A stretch of 64,000 nucleotides of DNA. It comes from Arbacia lixula (lineage: Eukaryota; Echinodermata; Echinoidea; Arbacioida; Arbaciidae). The stretch covers positions 17,977,285 through 18,041,284 of the forward strand of contig OZ022588.1 of assembly GCA_963669155.1 (NCBI GenBank), written 5' to 3'. A program made the position numbers and the translations under genes. The notes beneath the pieces are model-generated. The model was not told the origin of the DNA. It saw only the letters and a program-made list of their open reading frames with translations, and did no database searches. Shown here piece by piece: positions 33,224 to 51,373 of the stretch. How positions within the stretch are numbered: the stretch's first letter is position 1; each line of letters begins with the position of its first letter.

Positions 33224-36200
33224 AGAACAGACTAACCAATCTTTGTCACAGCATAGTCTTAACCCTCCCATTAATACGCAAAGAAAATTCTATTGACTGT
33301 ATACACATATCATGCCTACAAGGTACTGAAAGGCCCGGGTTTAACCATTCATACGCTATGACTTTTTATGGGTTTTTTTCACCAATAATGCACACAAATC
33401 CTGATTTTGTTTGCCACAGTCACAAAATATTAATATCACATATTTGATTATTTTGTACAGGTAAGCTTAACTATAAAAAATAAATGATAGGCCTCGGCCT
33501 ATATTTTTCTAGGATCAATTTCTTACAATCTCACTTTCTTAAAGCTTATATCGCAGATATACAGTTTTCAAAATTAAAGTGGTCGTTTAAAAGCTTTGAA
33601 ATATCATGTCATACTCACCAGTAAGTTTTCCTATGCGGACATACACCAAGCTTGCATACATCGGCGAATTGAAAAGATGTTATGATATTGAGAAGGTGAA
33701 ACATAAGGTAATAAACATTAATGGAGTTTGCATTTTTTTTTTACAAATACAAAATCAAGTCAAAAAGTATAACTATTAGGCCTATGATTTTACTTTATTA
33801 TTTCAGGCATAGAGTTTCAAACAGAGAGACAATTGAAATCAATTGCATAATGATAATTTCACAGAGTGATATTTTACGAATGCAAGAGTAGGCCCATTTC
33901 TTTTTGAATTTTTGCCAAACAAGAGTAACACAGAGGCCTATTTTATTGCCATAGAGATAGGTTGTGTTATCATAATGATATCATGACTATATTGCAATAT
34001 TTCGTGCATTTATTTGATGTACTTTCTTCAAGTTGACTTTGTATTTTTGTATTTACTAAGAAAAATTGTGGAAAATAATGAATTACAAATTATATGACGA
34101 TTTCAAAAAAAAAATCAGCTCGTTTTGGGATTTCCTTTTTTCCCTACATGATCATGAATTTGTATCTAGAGAAGACCAACGATCGATGAATATGCAGGCA
34201 CAGATCTTTAACCCGTAACGTGCAAGCTGTGGATTATTCCACCATTATACCACTCACACATACCATAGAGGCTGGCATACACAGGGTCAATATCGTTGGA
34301 ATGAAGTAAACTAAAGTAAATTAAGCATCGTTGCTAAGTTAATAAATGGTTGTTGTTTTGCTCATATCATCATTACCAGTGCGATACCCGTTTTATATTG
34401 AAATCGCATTTGCAAGTAGCTTACGGTGCTGTTGCTGGCACTTTAAATTAACTCTCATGATTAATAAGCCATTTCGTAATTGTAATTTTGTGCATGACCA
34501 GATTATTGCTGGTAGAACATGACCTCAGGTCAATTTCACTACTCACAGAGTAATGGAAATTCATTAATTAGATTGTCGACCACGTTTTACACTGTAATAA
34601 CTATTATCACGCAAGTATGGCAATTAACCGTGAGAGCTATTCAGCTCTGAGAAGGTAGTGAAACAACATTCTACCATGTGCACCTGCTTTTAATGTTGCT
34701 CCGGGCACACTGTAAAAATGTCTTTACATCCATCATCCAACACAGCTTCATGAAACTATCCCAGTTAGCAGTCTAGAAGTATTTATTCAGTGGATATCAT
34801 TGTCCGACCATGGTGTAATTACGAACTGGTGTATTGGGCAGCTCGTGTTGGGATTTCTTTTTTCCCATAAGTTAGAACCATAGGCCATAAGTTAGTACGT
34901 CCGGTATGTAGTTTTACGCCCCAATAGAAAGCTTCAAGGCCTTTAATCAGCGAACCTTTGTCGGATGAACGTACACCATAAAACAGGAACAATATTCCCG
35001 AGCGTTTCTAGGCCTGCGATATCATCTAATCTTCTATTGAAAAGCAATTAGCATTATTCCGTTCAATTACCGCATGGTACTTCGACAAATAGGCCTAGAT
35101 CTAGGCCTAATTGTGATTGAATTCATTTCGCAATTTTGTATTCATTTCTTTATGTTGCTTACCATCTGGATGTTTGGACGACGAAAAGCCCAAACTAGCC
35201 ACCACCTCCACTACCCCTCCGCCCAATCCCCTGGCCCCCACCCGGCCCAATTAAACTCATCGACTGTCATACGAACTTCATAATATGATACGTTTTGATT
35301 AAGATAGAGTTTTTGCTGACTTCTTGTCTGACGATGGCGATCAGAAACGACGTGATGTGTCATTATTCGGAATTTTGAGGAAAGCCATCTTCATCACCTC
35401 ATTAGACCCCACCCTAGTGTGTCGCAGCTGATCATATGACGTCATCACCGAGAGGAGGATCCATACAGTCGCCATATTGTACGATGGAACGGTCTCCCTC
35501 TTACGATAACGCCTCTTCCGTGTAATTCCGAGTCTGAAATACCGTCTATTTTGTTCCATTATCACCTTTGATTGCCGATGTGGGCGGGAGACAGGACTAT
35601 TTTGCCGTTGATCTACTTATTGTCCACATTTTGAGGCAATCATTCGTCTTTATATTCACGTATCGTAAGTTAATCTCATTCAAAACACCATTTCTGTGTA
35701 ATCGTCAATTGTGTGTTGGCTTCGTGATCGTGTTAACGTTGTCGCTATTGCGGTCTATGCAGTGCATAGTGCAGCGTACATGGATCGCCGCTGCACTGAA
35801 CTGAATGGTGACACCGGTAAATTAGTTCTACATGTAAGACTAAGCCTGTGGTAGAGCATTACTTCGATGTAGTATGGCCAGGGGCCCATAAGTATATGTG
35901 GCATAAGATGATGCAGCCAGGTGTACACATTGAAATTTCAAAGTAAATAATGTGTTAATTGATGGCAACAAACAATGACAAAACTAAAACTCTTAAAGAG
36001 TAGACAAAGCCAATTCTAATTTTTGTTCGCATCTCCATGGCATTGTCCGTCTCACCGCATTTTTAAATCACATAGTTATGTGAGTCATAGACATGGACGG
36101 TGATGGACCCCACGTTAAATTTCATGGCCACAATGATTAAGAGAGAGTGAGAGTTGCGCTGAGGTATTATTGGTCATGAAAACATTTGATTTTAACTACA

Positions 36201-36619
36201 CGTCATAGTCTTGGTAAAACGTAAAATACTCAGAATCAAATATTGAAGCAAGTTTCAGTTAGAGTCTACTATAAATAGTATAATTTATAGTTAAATCTAA
36301 TGCAAATGTTGCCACTTGTTACTCTGTCTTTTTAATATCGTCCGTTTGGATTTTGGTTATTGGAAAATGGCCAAAAAATTACCTGACTTCGTGTGTTGAT
36401 CATGACAATTTACATGAAGTTGAAGGATTGGATAGTCTAGTGATTGTTTTTAATTTGACCAATATCTTTTTTTTTTTTTACAATGCCCTAAACGTACATT
36501 TTCGAAAACAGTGCAAGAAGTGTCCCAATATGCAGTTTCTGATTTCACCAACGATCAAACAGTGGTAAAGCCTTCATCTCTGTGATTCATGCTTTTCTTT
36601 TCTCTCTCCTTTATTTTAG
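33224..36619. other. Upstream region of Rab14
   Basis: No coding feature. The Rab14 start codon lies 12 bases after a splice acceptor, so a 5' UTR exon and promoter must be upstream. The best candidate is the less AT-rich stretch 35390-35820, which contains GCCATATTG (35471, YY1-like on the minus strand) and several CpGs; this is a guess. 34635-34700 repeats a segment of the inverted repeat arm near 30080-30130. Confidence 0.3.
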
Positions 36620-42589
<5,970 letters not shown>

Positions 42590-45500
42590 CAGAGTGTCGC
42601 CCTCATAGCTTCCGCTTCGTTTTCTTTTGTTCTCATGTATCTTTCTGTAGAGGAGGGAGGAAGGGGGCAGTAGGAGGAGGGGGTGGGGAACCTTGACAAT
42701 GGTTCACCAGTGTTCACAGGTTTTATGAAGTATGTCACTCATGTCATGTTACGATGCATCACAAGTAAGGCTTTCTGAAAGTTCTCAGAGTTTACGAGGG
42801 TGTCAGTTTTCCAGTAGAACCATGAAGACAGACCCTGGCGCATCATATCTCGCCCATGTTTAACTTTTTTTTTAGTGTGTGTGTGTATAAATGGATTCCT
42901 AAGTGATGTTCAAGCAACTGGTATCCCTGAGCTTGAATAACCACAACATTTGTATTACGATTTACATGCAGTTGTCTTTTTGCCAGTGCTTTTGAAGAGA
43001 TTTTATCAGCTCAAAATGTTACCGATATCTATTTTTTTTTTTTTCTGGTCATTCTGACACGAGGAACAATCCATTTCCTCTTGCGTAATGCTCACATTGA
43101 CTCATATTTTCCAAATAACATAGTTCTGGGAGTTTCATCACACATCGCGCCCCTTTCAAGCACTGAAACATACACTCCAGAACTAGGGGAGGTATGCTGA
43201 AAGAAACATAAGTCCAAAACTATCCTAGCTATTGGTGCAAGAAACCAATCACGGTTGTGGATCTTATAGGACTGAAGTCAAAATTTATGTTTTTCTTTCA
43301 GAATACTACTACAGTTCATACAAGCTTATCATTATAAAAGCAATTCTGTGGTGTAAAAATACAGCATTAAACTCTCTACCTGTACAGTGCACTAACAAAT
43401 TTCAGTGACTTGTGATTCTTCCATTACCTGTGGATATTGGTGTAAACTTTGCGTGGACACAGAAAAAAGGAGACTGCTAAATTCTTGTCCAGAGCCCCAT
43501 CTTCTCAAAAGTGAGAGAAAAATATTTCTTTTGTTTCCCATTCTCCTAGCAAATGGCACCCCCCCCCCCATTTTGCTCATATCCGTTCCTATGAAGATGC
43601 AATATGTGTACATTTTCAAATTATGAATAGGAACATATAAAGATATGACATACAGTTCTATGTGCGGTGGTGAAGTGATTTGACCCCACAGAAATATATT
43701 TGCTTCATTCTCTGCCTCCCGTTTTGTAAATGTGATATTGGTGTATGGACGGATTGAGCTATTGCTTGGCCGAGAAGTGGAAACAAAGGAAATATTGGTA
43801 GCAGAATACGAGTGTAGTTTTATGTCCATTTTTCTATTAGTTTGTCTGGAGTCGACACAGTAAGAAGCGCCATTAAGTATTCCAGTGCTGGTGATTTATT
43901 GTGCTACAATTCTTCAATGTTCTACAATTTTCTCAATGTTGTGAAATGAGACGAAGAAGAAGAAGGTGATGATGATGATGATGATAACCCTGTTCATAGT
44001 TCAATGGCCAACAGTTCGTACACTGTACATTCAGCCCAAAGCTTATGATGAGAACCTAATGTATTGTGTAAATACTTATATATATTATATAAATGGTACT
44101 TGTAGCATAACAGCTGTGCACCTACTCCGTGATTTCTTGCTGAACAGCATACTTTGCTTTTGAGTGCAACCCTTGCACACTTCGTTGCCGTTCATGAAGG
44201 TCCGTTTGCATTTAAACACATGAACTGGCTGCAAGAGTAAAGGGGGTTGTGACCATTCAGAGTGTGTTGTACATCAAAAATTTACTTGTCTATGGGAACA
44301 GCTCTATTATTAAAAGGGATGTGTAAAATGTGTAAATCATGGCTTTGCCAATCTGTAGAAAATTGTGCTGTTTTTGTACAATGAAAAAAAAAGAGTATCG
44401 TACCAAACATTTTGTATTGATAGCATAGATTTCAAATATAAGTTATACAGTGTATTTTGAATTGTCAAACAACTTTAATAGAAGAATGCATACATTTTAC
44501 CCAAGAACAGTGATATTTAAGGGAAGTGATTGAAAAGAGTGCATTTCCATAATCTTTTTCAATGACAAGCTCATATCAGATGCATTTTGTTACAATATAG
44601 TGCATGCTCAGTCCTCATTATTTAGCCTTTTTTGTTACATGACATATCTTGTATGTGAGAGACTTAAAACGTGACAATATCAAGGAGGTTTTTAGTATGT
44701 CTGTTAGTTCCATGTATGAAAGTTGTCGATGAGATGATTTGAAGTGAAATGCTGGGACAAGATATCCAGGAAAGAAAATGATTTATTTCTTCTTTATTTC
44801 ATTCATTTTTATTTCTCTCCCTAGGGATAAACCTTGCTAAGGGCAGCTCACATTTTGTTTATAAATCAGTGTTCTTAATTCCTTGTACATGTCAATCTCA
44901 TTCATAACATCAACCCTACATTTTTTTAAAAAAACAGCACGTGACTGCACAATGATTACATTCCATTCAAAGGGCTGAAATTCAGATGCATGAAACTCGA
45001 CGAAATGGCCCCAAATCTGTGTTCTTGTTTTTTTGTAAGTTATTCATGTACAAAAATACAAATATGTAATTACTACATGTAAACAGGAACTCAACAAAAT
45101 CCAGATTAATACATATTATGCAATCAGTAGGGTTTAAGCTCAGCTTGTTAATGACTCTGGATTCTGACTTGTATAGTGTATATGTTCAGTTTTCAAAATG
45201 TTGTTGAAGTACATGTGCGATATTCAAGAATCTCAGTTTTACAGGTATACTTCTTTTGTTGTCTTGTTATTCTTTGCTCATAGTATATAAAGAACATATA
45301 AATTACACCTATATTTTACCACACATAACATGTGTTCATGTTTACTAGCCAGCTCTAAAGTTTTGTTGGATAATGGTTGGCGTTTTTCTGAACCCCTAAT
45401 CACAACAAAACTTTTGAAGTTCTGAAATTATTCTCAGTACCGATTTGGTCATTGTGATCCCATCCTTCATCTACTTGTCTCAATTTTGTTCCTTTCTTTC

Positions 45501-48094
45501 TATATTTGGATTTGTAAGACGCATATTACCTATTTCATTCATATAGGTTTTCTTTTGCAGTTGTAAACACTGAATGTATGGAATGCATTTAATGTGAACA
45601 TATTGAACACTGTGTGACTGGATGAATGTATTGTTTTCATCAAAGTTATGTTGCATCACACTTTTTGGTATCATATGTAGAATTTTATATACAAAAATCA
45701 GTATCAAGTTCAAGTTTGCTTTCATTTTTTAAAAAAAAATCAAATTGATTCGAGTTAAGAATCACATTTATGGTACACTCTCACCTTTTTTTTTTTTTTA
45801 TTAAGTTTGACATTTTTACAGGAAGGCTTGCCATAGGGGATCTCTCTTAATTATGTTATATCGGCACTGCATTCATTGCCCTTGTGACAGTTCCAGCAAC
45901 AATCCACATCATGATTTTCTTTACATGACAGAATATTGTGATCTGGATTTTTGAAGAAAACTTCCTGATATGCTGACACGGTACAGGAAATTGGTAGAAT
46001 AGTAATGCGAAATAAACATTATTTTGTTCCTAAGGGAATGGCTTAACTTGTTGCAAGCAAGAGTTGTTTGGTTGCACAATAAATGTGCACAATTCCAAAA
46101 GAGCGGCATTTTATCTGGCACACAGTTGGGGTTAGACTCGATCTGTTACAGGAAAACTAGTTACTTTTTTGTTGCTTTCAAAATGAAATGTTAGTCCAAG
46201 AGTAAGTTCCCAGTGTATTAAAGAAAATTCACTGTTTTAATAGTTTTTATAGCAATCACATTCCACTTTTACTGTAAATGATAGCAAAAAACATTTTTGG
46301 AGGTAGATTTATTTGAAGAAAAGTGTAATATTACTTGCTCCATCAGGTAGATTAGAACCCCTAACTTTGTTACGGCCATGTCGTGAAGTTGTCTACCTGC
46401 TCCGCTGCTGTTGCAGAGATATTACAATGTGAAATCTGTTTTATTTTGTCTGTGATGTAGTAATTTATATATTGGTATCAAGAGTAATTGCAGTATTAAC
46501 CAAAAGACTGACCAGATAGTGAAGATGTTGTATTCAACAGTGGGAATACTACAAGTTAGACTGGCAATGTGACAAACATTTTTTTTGTGTGAGGAGTTGT
46601 TGAACAGAAAGAAAAGAGTGGAAGTGAGAGCTATTAATTGGGTATTTTTTTCTATATGGTAATAAAATGTAATCTTATGTTGGTTATAATGCAGTTGTGT
46701 TCCTTGGTAAAAACCTGTACTAGATATATATTTCCTTGTTAACATTTTTACATGTAGAATAAAACATACAGCATTTACATAACTTATCTAGGTCGTTTGC
46801 GTGGGTTTGGAAAACTTTTTTTTGTCAGTGATAATTATTCTCCCATCCATACCCATGTAAACAGTTGTGGATTCAAAGTGTATAGCAAGCAATTTATGTG
46901 TATGAAATACATTTATTGAATGGTATTGAAGATGATTCTGTTGAATAATGACAATTAAAATATGATGAGAAACACGTCACAATGTGCAAGTTGGCTAATC
47001 ATGTGTACATTATGTTAATAAGGGATCATTCCTTTTATGTTTTCAGTGTCTCATTACCATTTTCAGTATTGAAAACTTAAAACTACACATCAATGAACTG
47101 ACCACCAGAAAATGTGTATGATTGTGTATGTGTTTATTTGTGTTTTTCTTCTGTATGTGTGTTGTATATATGTGTGGGCATGTATGCATTGCGTATGTGC
47201 TCGCTGTGTAAGTTTGTGTGTGAGTATGTATGTACGTGTGTTTCTTCTACATGTCTGTTGTGTATGTTTGTGTGTGCATACATGCACAATAGGCTCAGTA
47301 AGTGCTGGTTTACAAAATTTCTAAGTTTCTAAAAAGCAGCATTAGGTTAGATGAAGTAGAAAGTAACTGGCATTTCACCTTTTATGGATACAACTAACCA
47401 AAAAAAAAAAAAAAAAAAAAAGGGCTATTGGGGGTTGTGGAACAAATATCATATGATTTACCAAATCTACCGTGTGAAATAGTTACAACATACAGTAGAA
47501 ACTGAGAACAGACAGTAGGCAATAAGTGTTGCTGTTAATTAAGACGGAGGGAAATAAATGAGCTGTATTATTACAATGACCATCCACGTACATATTGACT
47601 GTGTTCAGTTGACCTCATATTGAAAATGTCAGATGTTCTTGACACAATATTTCACCAATGGTTTTCCTGCATCCTTCAGAGGTAAATCAATCATTTTGGT
47701 GCTTCTATGAAACATTTGATAGAGAGCTGCACTAACTGAGGTCAAGTTTGACATCTTTCCTATGGTTAGCGTTGAAGCTGTGCCATAGCAGACGACGGAA
47801 ATCGCGTGAGACTGAGTTTAGTACTAAAACTAATCTAATTATTGAATTTCACATTTTTTTCATAACAAAACAGTATAAAATACATTTGAAAATAATTATG
47901 ATAAAATTTTTTATGACAAAATATGATTATTCCACAAGAAAAAATATGAAATAAAAATATAATAGCTAGGCCATAAACAATTATTTGAACGAGCCTGCCA
48001 CTTAGCTACCACTGACGCTAATTGAACTCCTGTGCTATAATCGTCCTGACAAATAACTAAAATTTGGACTCAAAGAACAATCTAATTTGCAAAA
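42590..48094. other. Rab14 3' UTR and intergenic region
   Basis: No coding feature supported. Plus-strand AATAAA hexamers at 46011, 46078 and 46758 are candidate Rab14 poly(A) signals and would give a 3' UTR of 3.4-4.2 kb, long but not unusual for this gene. A degenerate TGTGTATG tract lies at 47106-47282 and an A20 run at 47401-47420. A GATGAT run is at 43961-43984. A 145-codon minus frame at 43392-43829 has no domain. Confidence 0.35.
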
Positions 48095-51000
48095 ATGGCA
48101 GTTGATGGTGAAGCTGCTCAATCTGTTTCGTCGGCTCAGGGTTCGAGACGATCAGCAAAACGCCTCAATATCGTCGTCCAATGCGCCGCAAATGGAGATA
48201 CGAGTCGGCTGCTCGAGTGCTTTGCTAACGAAGAAGACCCCTACCACGACCGCGTAGAGGGTCAGCTCAACTCCGTAGATGAGGACGGGCGGTCTCCAGT
48301 GGAAATCGCAGTCACCGAAAACCAGATTGAAATGCTGAAACTGTTGCAGGAGAAAGGATCCGACTTGAATACAAGGAATGTGAACTCAGGCCGGTCTCCC
48401 CTCGATATGGCGTGCATTCTTGGGCGGACGGAAGCCTTACGAGAGCTGCTGGAAAGGGGAGCTGATGTTGACTTTGCTACGAAAAGAGGTGAATACTGCA
48501 TGATAGAGATGAAATGATAAAATGGACAGATTTGTTGATAGTTCCCTTGTCTGACATGAAGTTATGAAGAAGTTAAAACTTGGTATAGATATTGGATATT
48601 TCATATCCACCATCAAATCACATCACTAGCTGTTCATACATTCAAACAGGAAATGAAATATGCAATATTATACTCAAATATGTGACTAATATTTAATGAT
48701 TTTGATATTATTTGAGAAGAGGTTAATTTTCTTTGATGTTTTTAATGTTAAATTAAAATTTATCAGCTGCAGAACCTAATGAGACATCAACTGGGAACAA
48801 TTTGTTCATGTTTGAACAAGTACATGTACTCAAATATTTAAGGCCATGTTACAAGTAGAAACCTCAAAATGTAGACAAATAGGGTCTACACTTACTACTA
48901 AGTCAATATTTTTTCTCCGCAAAATCCAGGCTACACAGCTCTCCACCATGCAGCAGCCTGGGGACGGAAAGATTGCTTAAAAATCCTGGTCAGTCATGGA
49001 GCTAGTTTTGGTATCAAGACCAGTCATGGAGAGCGTGCTCGTGATACAGCTCTGAGATACAAGCATGATGACTGCTCCTACTACCTCGACTGGTCTGGTG
49101 AGTAGGATTTGTTGTTGGATGATGCTATACTTCATCAAAGAGCAATTTTCCCTTTTTCATGTTTTGTGGCCCAAGCGTCACAAAAAACCCTTATTTTAAC
49201 ACGCTGTTCAGTATGCAGGTACACACTCAAATGTATGCATGTCAGATGGAGTTTGAATTCCCCTGCTGTTGGGAATTTAGGGTGTATTTGCAATTGAATA
49301 GGATGAAATATACATGCTGGCTCTACATTCCCTTAGATGTTACATTGACATGCCGCCAGATATGCCAGTCAGTGGGCCTGGCTGCCGACTTGGTGCACTT
49401 TTTGTCCAGAGGCACGTTACCACTGCACACCCCTTTGCTGACTCTCTGGAATCGAGTCGACACTCTGAACAATGTTTTCTTGTGTGATATTGATCTATTC
49501 TCTCTAAATAAGGACCTTTTTTCACCAATCACTAAAATATATCTTTCTCTCTCTAAACAATTTTCTTGTTAGTACTTTTATCATGAAGTGGACCCTGTAT
49601 GTCGTAGATGTTTGTGTTCCACTCTTCTTCTTCTTCGTCTTTCTCATCTTCACCTCCCACTTTCTTCCTCTCCCTTCCACATCCTTCTGATCCTTCTTTT
49701 CATTCTCTTTCTTTCTCTATCATCTTCTCATATTCCTATTATTCTCCTATACAGGCCAACATTCTTCACTTAAGGTACAAAAAAAACAAAATATACACAC
49801 ATATTAAACATTGAGGGGAATACAACATCCACAAATACGCTAGTGGAACAACGGGCTTTTAGTCTTTCGTATAGGTTCTGTTATCTGTGTTCTCCCCATT
49901 GTGTTTTCTCTGTAGAAGCAAGACGTGGCCTGGTGTCTATTCTAACTGAGACCAAGGAGACTATTGAGGACCCCCAGAAGCTACAGGGAAGACTGGCCAA
50001 GGATGAGAAGGTAAGAAAGTAAAAGAAACAAACAGTGTGATGAATACATCGTTGGCTCACAGCAATTCAATTCCTGAAACACAAACAACCCCCCCCCCCC
50101 CCCCCCCCCTGTTAGAAATAACCCCTGTGAAACTTTGTTCATGGGATGTAATGCACAGCTTAGTTCAGTGTGCTTGTTTTGGGACATCTGGCCTTAAAGG
50201 TATCCCATACAGATTTTTTTTAATTCAATATTTTTTGTGAATACAAACCATAATTAACAAGGAAGCTGTAATAAAATCTGGGAATAAACAAACTTATTTT
50301 TTTCTTGCATCTGATTGTAAATGTTTTCAATGTTTTCAATCATTTGATATAGAGGTATGAAAAATATAGCCTACACAAATATTTTTTTTGTTGCCTAACC
50401 ACCCACCATTTTTTCTGTGATTTCTGTTATACTTGATCATCACTGCTACACACATATACATGTGCATGTAGATGATGAGTCTGAATGACTACCGGTACCC
50501 ACAATATTTGAATTATTTTTTTTTTTGCCTGATCATCAGTGTTAAATGTATGTGTGAGTAGATGATGAGTCTAAACATGATTTTTGTTTTGCCTGATCAT
50601 TACTGTGACATGTATGTACGTTTAGATGACGAGTCTGAACATGATTTTTTTTCCCTGCCTGATCATCACTGCTACATGTATGTGTGCATAGATGACGAGT
50701 CTGAACGTGTGCATCGGTAAGCAGGAGTGGCTGGATGCTAACCCGAACGCAGCCATCGAGGACTTCAAGAAGCAGGAAGAAGATTTCAGGACCAGCTTGG
50801 AGGCTATCCTCATCAAACTCTCTGAACCACGTAAGGAACATTACCTCGCTGCATAAAGGGAAAGTCCACCCAGAAGTTAAATTTGATTTAATCAAAGCAG
50901 AAGAATGAAATTAACATATTAGTGACAATTTGGCGTAAATCCGTTGAAGGATAAGAACACTATGACTTTTTAAAGCCTTGATTTTGTGACGCCATAATAT

Positions 51001-51373
51001 GAGATGGGCCCCCGCATGTTATGTGCTGAATACTTTCTATTAATTGCTCTTTTTCCAATTTTAGATGAAGGAATAAATCTTTTTCAGAGAGGTATGTGTG
51101 TAAAAACATGTGTCTAATGATATATCAAATGCACAGGTAAAATGGTAAAGTGTATATCTTTTTAAGAAAATTGGCATTTTCCAAAAAAAATTAGTAAATG
51201 CATTATCGTCCTGATAATGTGATGAGTGGTGATTGTAATAATACTTTTTATCACTGTGAGATGTGGCTTTAAGATGCATCTTTGTCTTGATTCACTACCA
51301 TGTTTTTCTTTTCGTCCCATTTTGTTTCTTCCATTTCATTATTGCAGCTCCAGAGAAGCCTCACAGGCGATGA
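48095..51373 (+). CDS. ANKRD45: Ankyrin repeat domain protein 45, complete, 273 aa
   Basis: Five coding exons: 48095-48488, 48930-49097, 49916-50010, 50692-50830 and 51348-51373, ending PPEKPHRR-stop. Phases agree throughout (822 bases). Ankyrin repeats lie at about 62-93, 98-130 and 132-164, with a partial fourth to about 187. RGYTALHHAAAWGR, GERARDTALRY and YYLDWSEAR are the landmark segments of ANKRD45, and the length is close to that of the vertebrate protein. The C-terminal third is a charged helix with IGKQEWLDANPNAAIEDF. Vertebrate ANKRD45 has been linked to ciliated and dividing cells; its molecular role is poorly known. The acceptor of exon 4 sits at the end of a tandem array of near-identical acceptors (see 50420-50691). 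Confidence 0.88.
49605..49765 (+). repeat. Polypyrimidine tract in ANKRD45 intron 2
   Basis: CTTCTTCTTC-rich sequence of about 150 bases. Translations in all frames are low complexity. Confidence 0.65.
50089..50109. repeat. C21 homopolymer
   Basis: An uninterrupted C run in an ANKRD45 intron, 79 bases after the exon 3 donor. Confidence 0.85.
50420..50691 (+). repeat. Tandem copies of the exon 4 splice acceptor
   Basis: The 3' end of this intron contains diverged copies of a 64-90 bp unit. It has TGCCTGATCATCA, a TACATGTATGTG word, then TAG|ATGA(T/C)GAGTCTGAAC. Acceptor-like TAG|ATG junctions occur before 50472, 50562 and 50626 as well as at the coherent exon start 50692. The last spacer (66 bases) is a multiple of three and ends in TAG. 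Use of the 50626 site would therefore add 21 codons and then stop exactly at the true acceptor. Confidence 0.75.

Noticed and set aside
43392-43829. 145-codon minus-strand open frame
   Set aside because: Lies in the probable Rab14 3' UTR on the opposite strand, no domain similarity seen.
47401-47420. A20 run as the tail of a processed pseudogene
   Set aside because: No gene-like sequence upstream and no visible target duplication.
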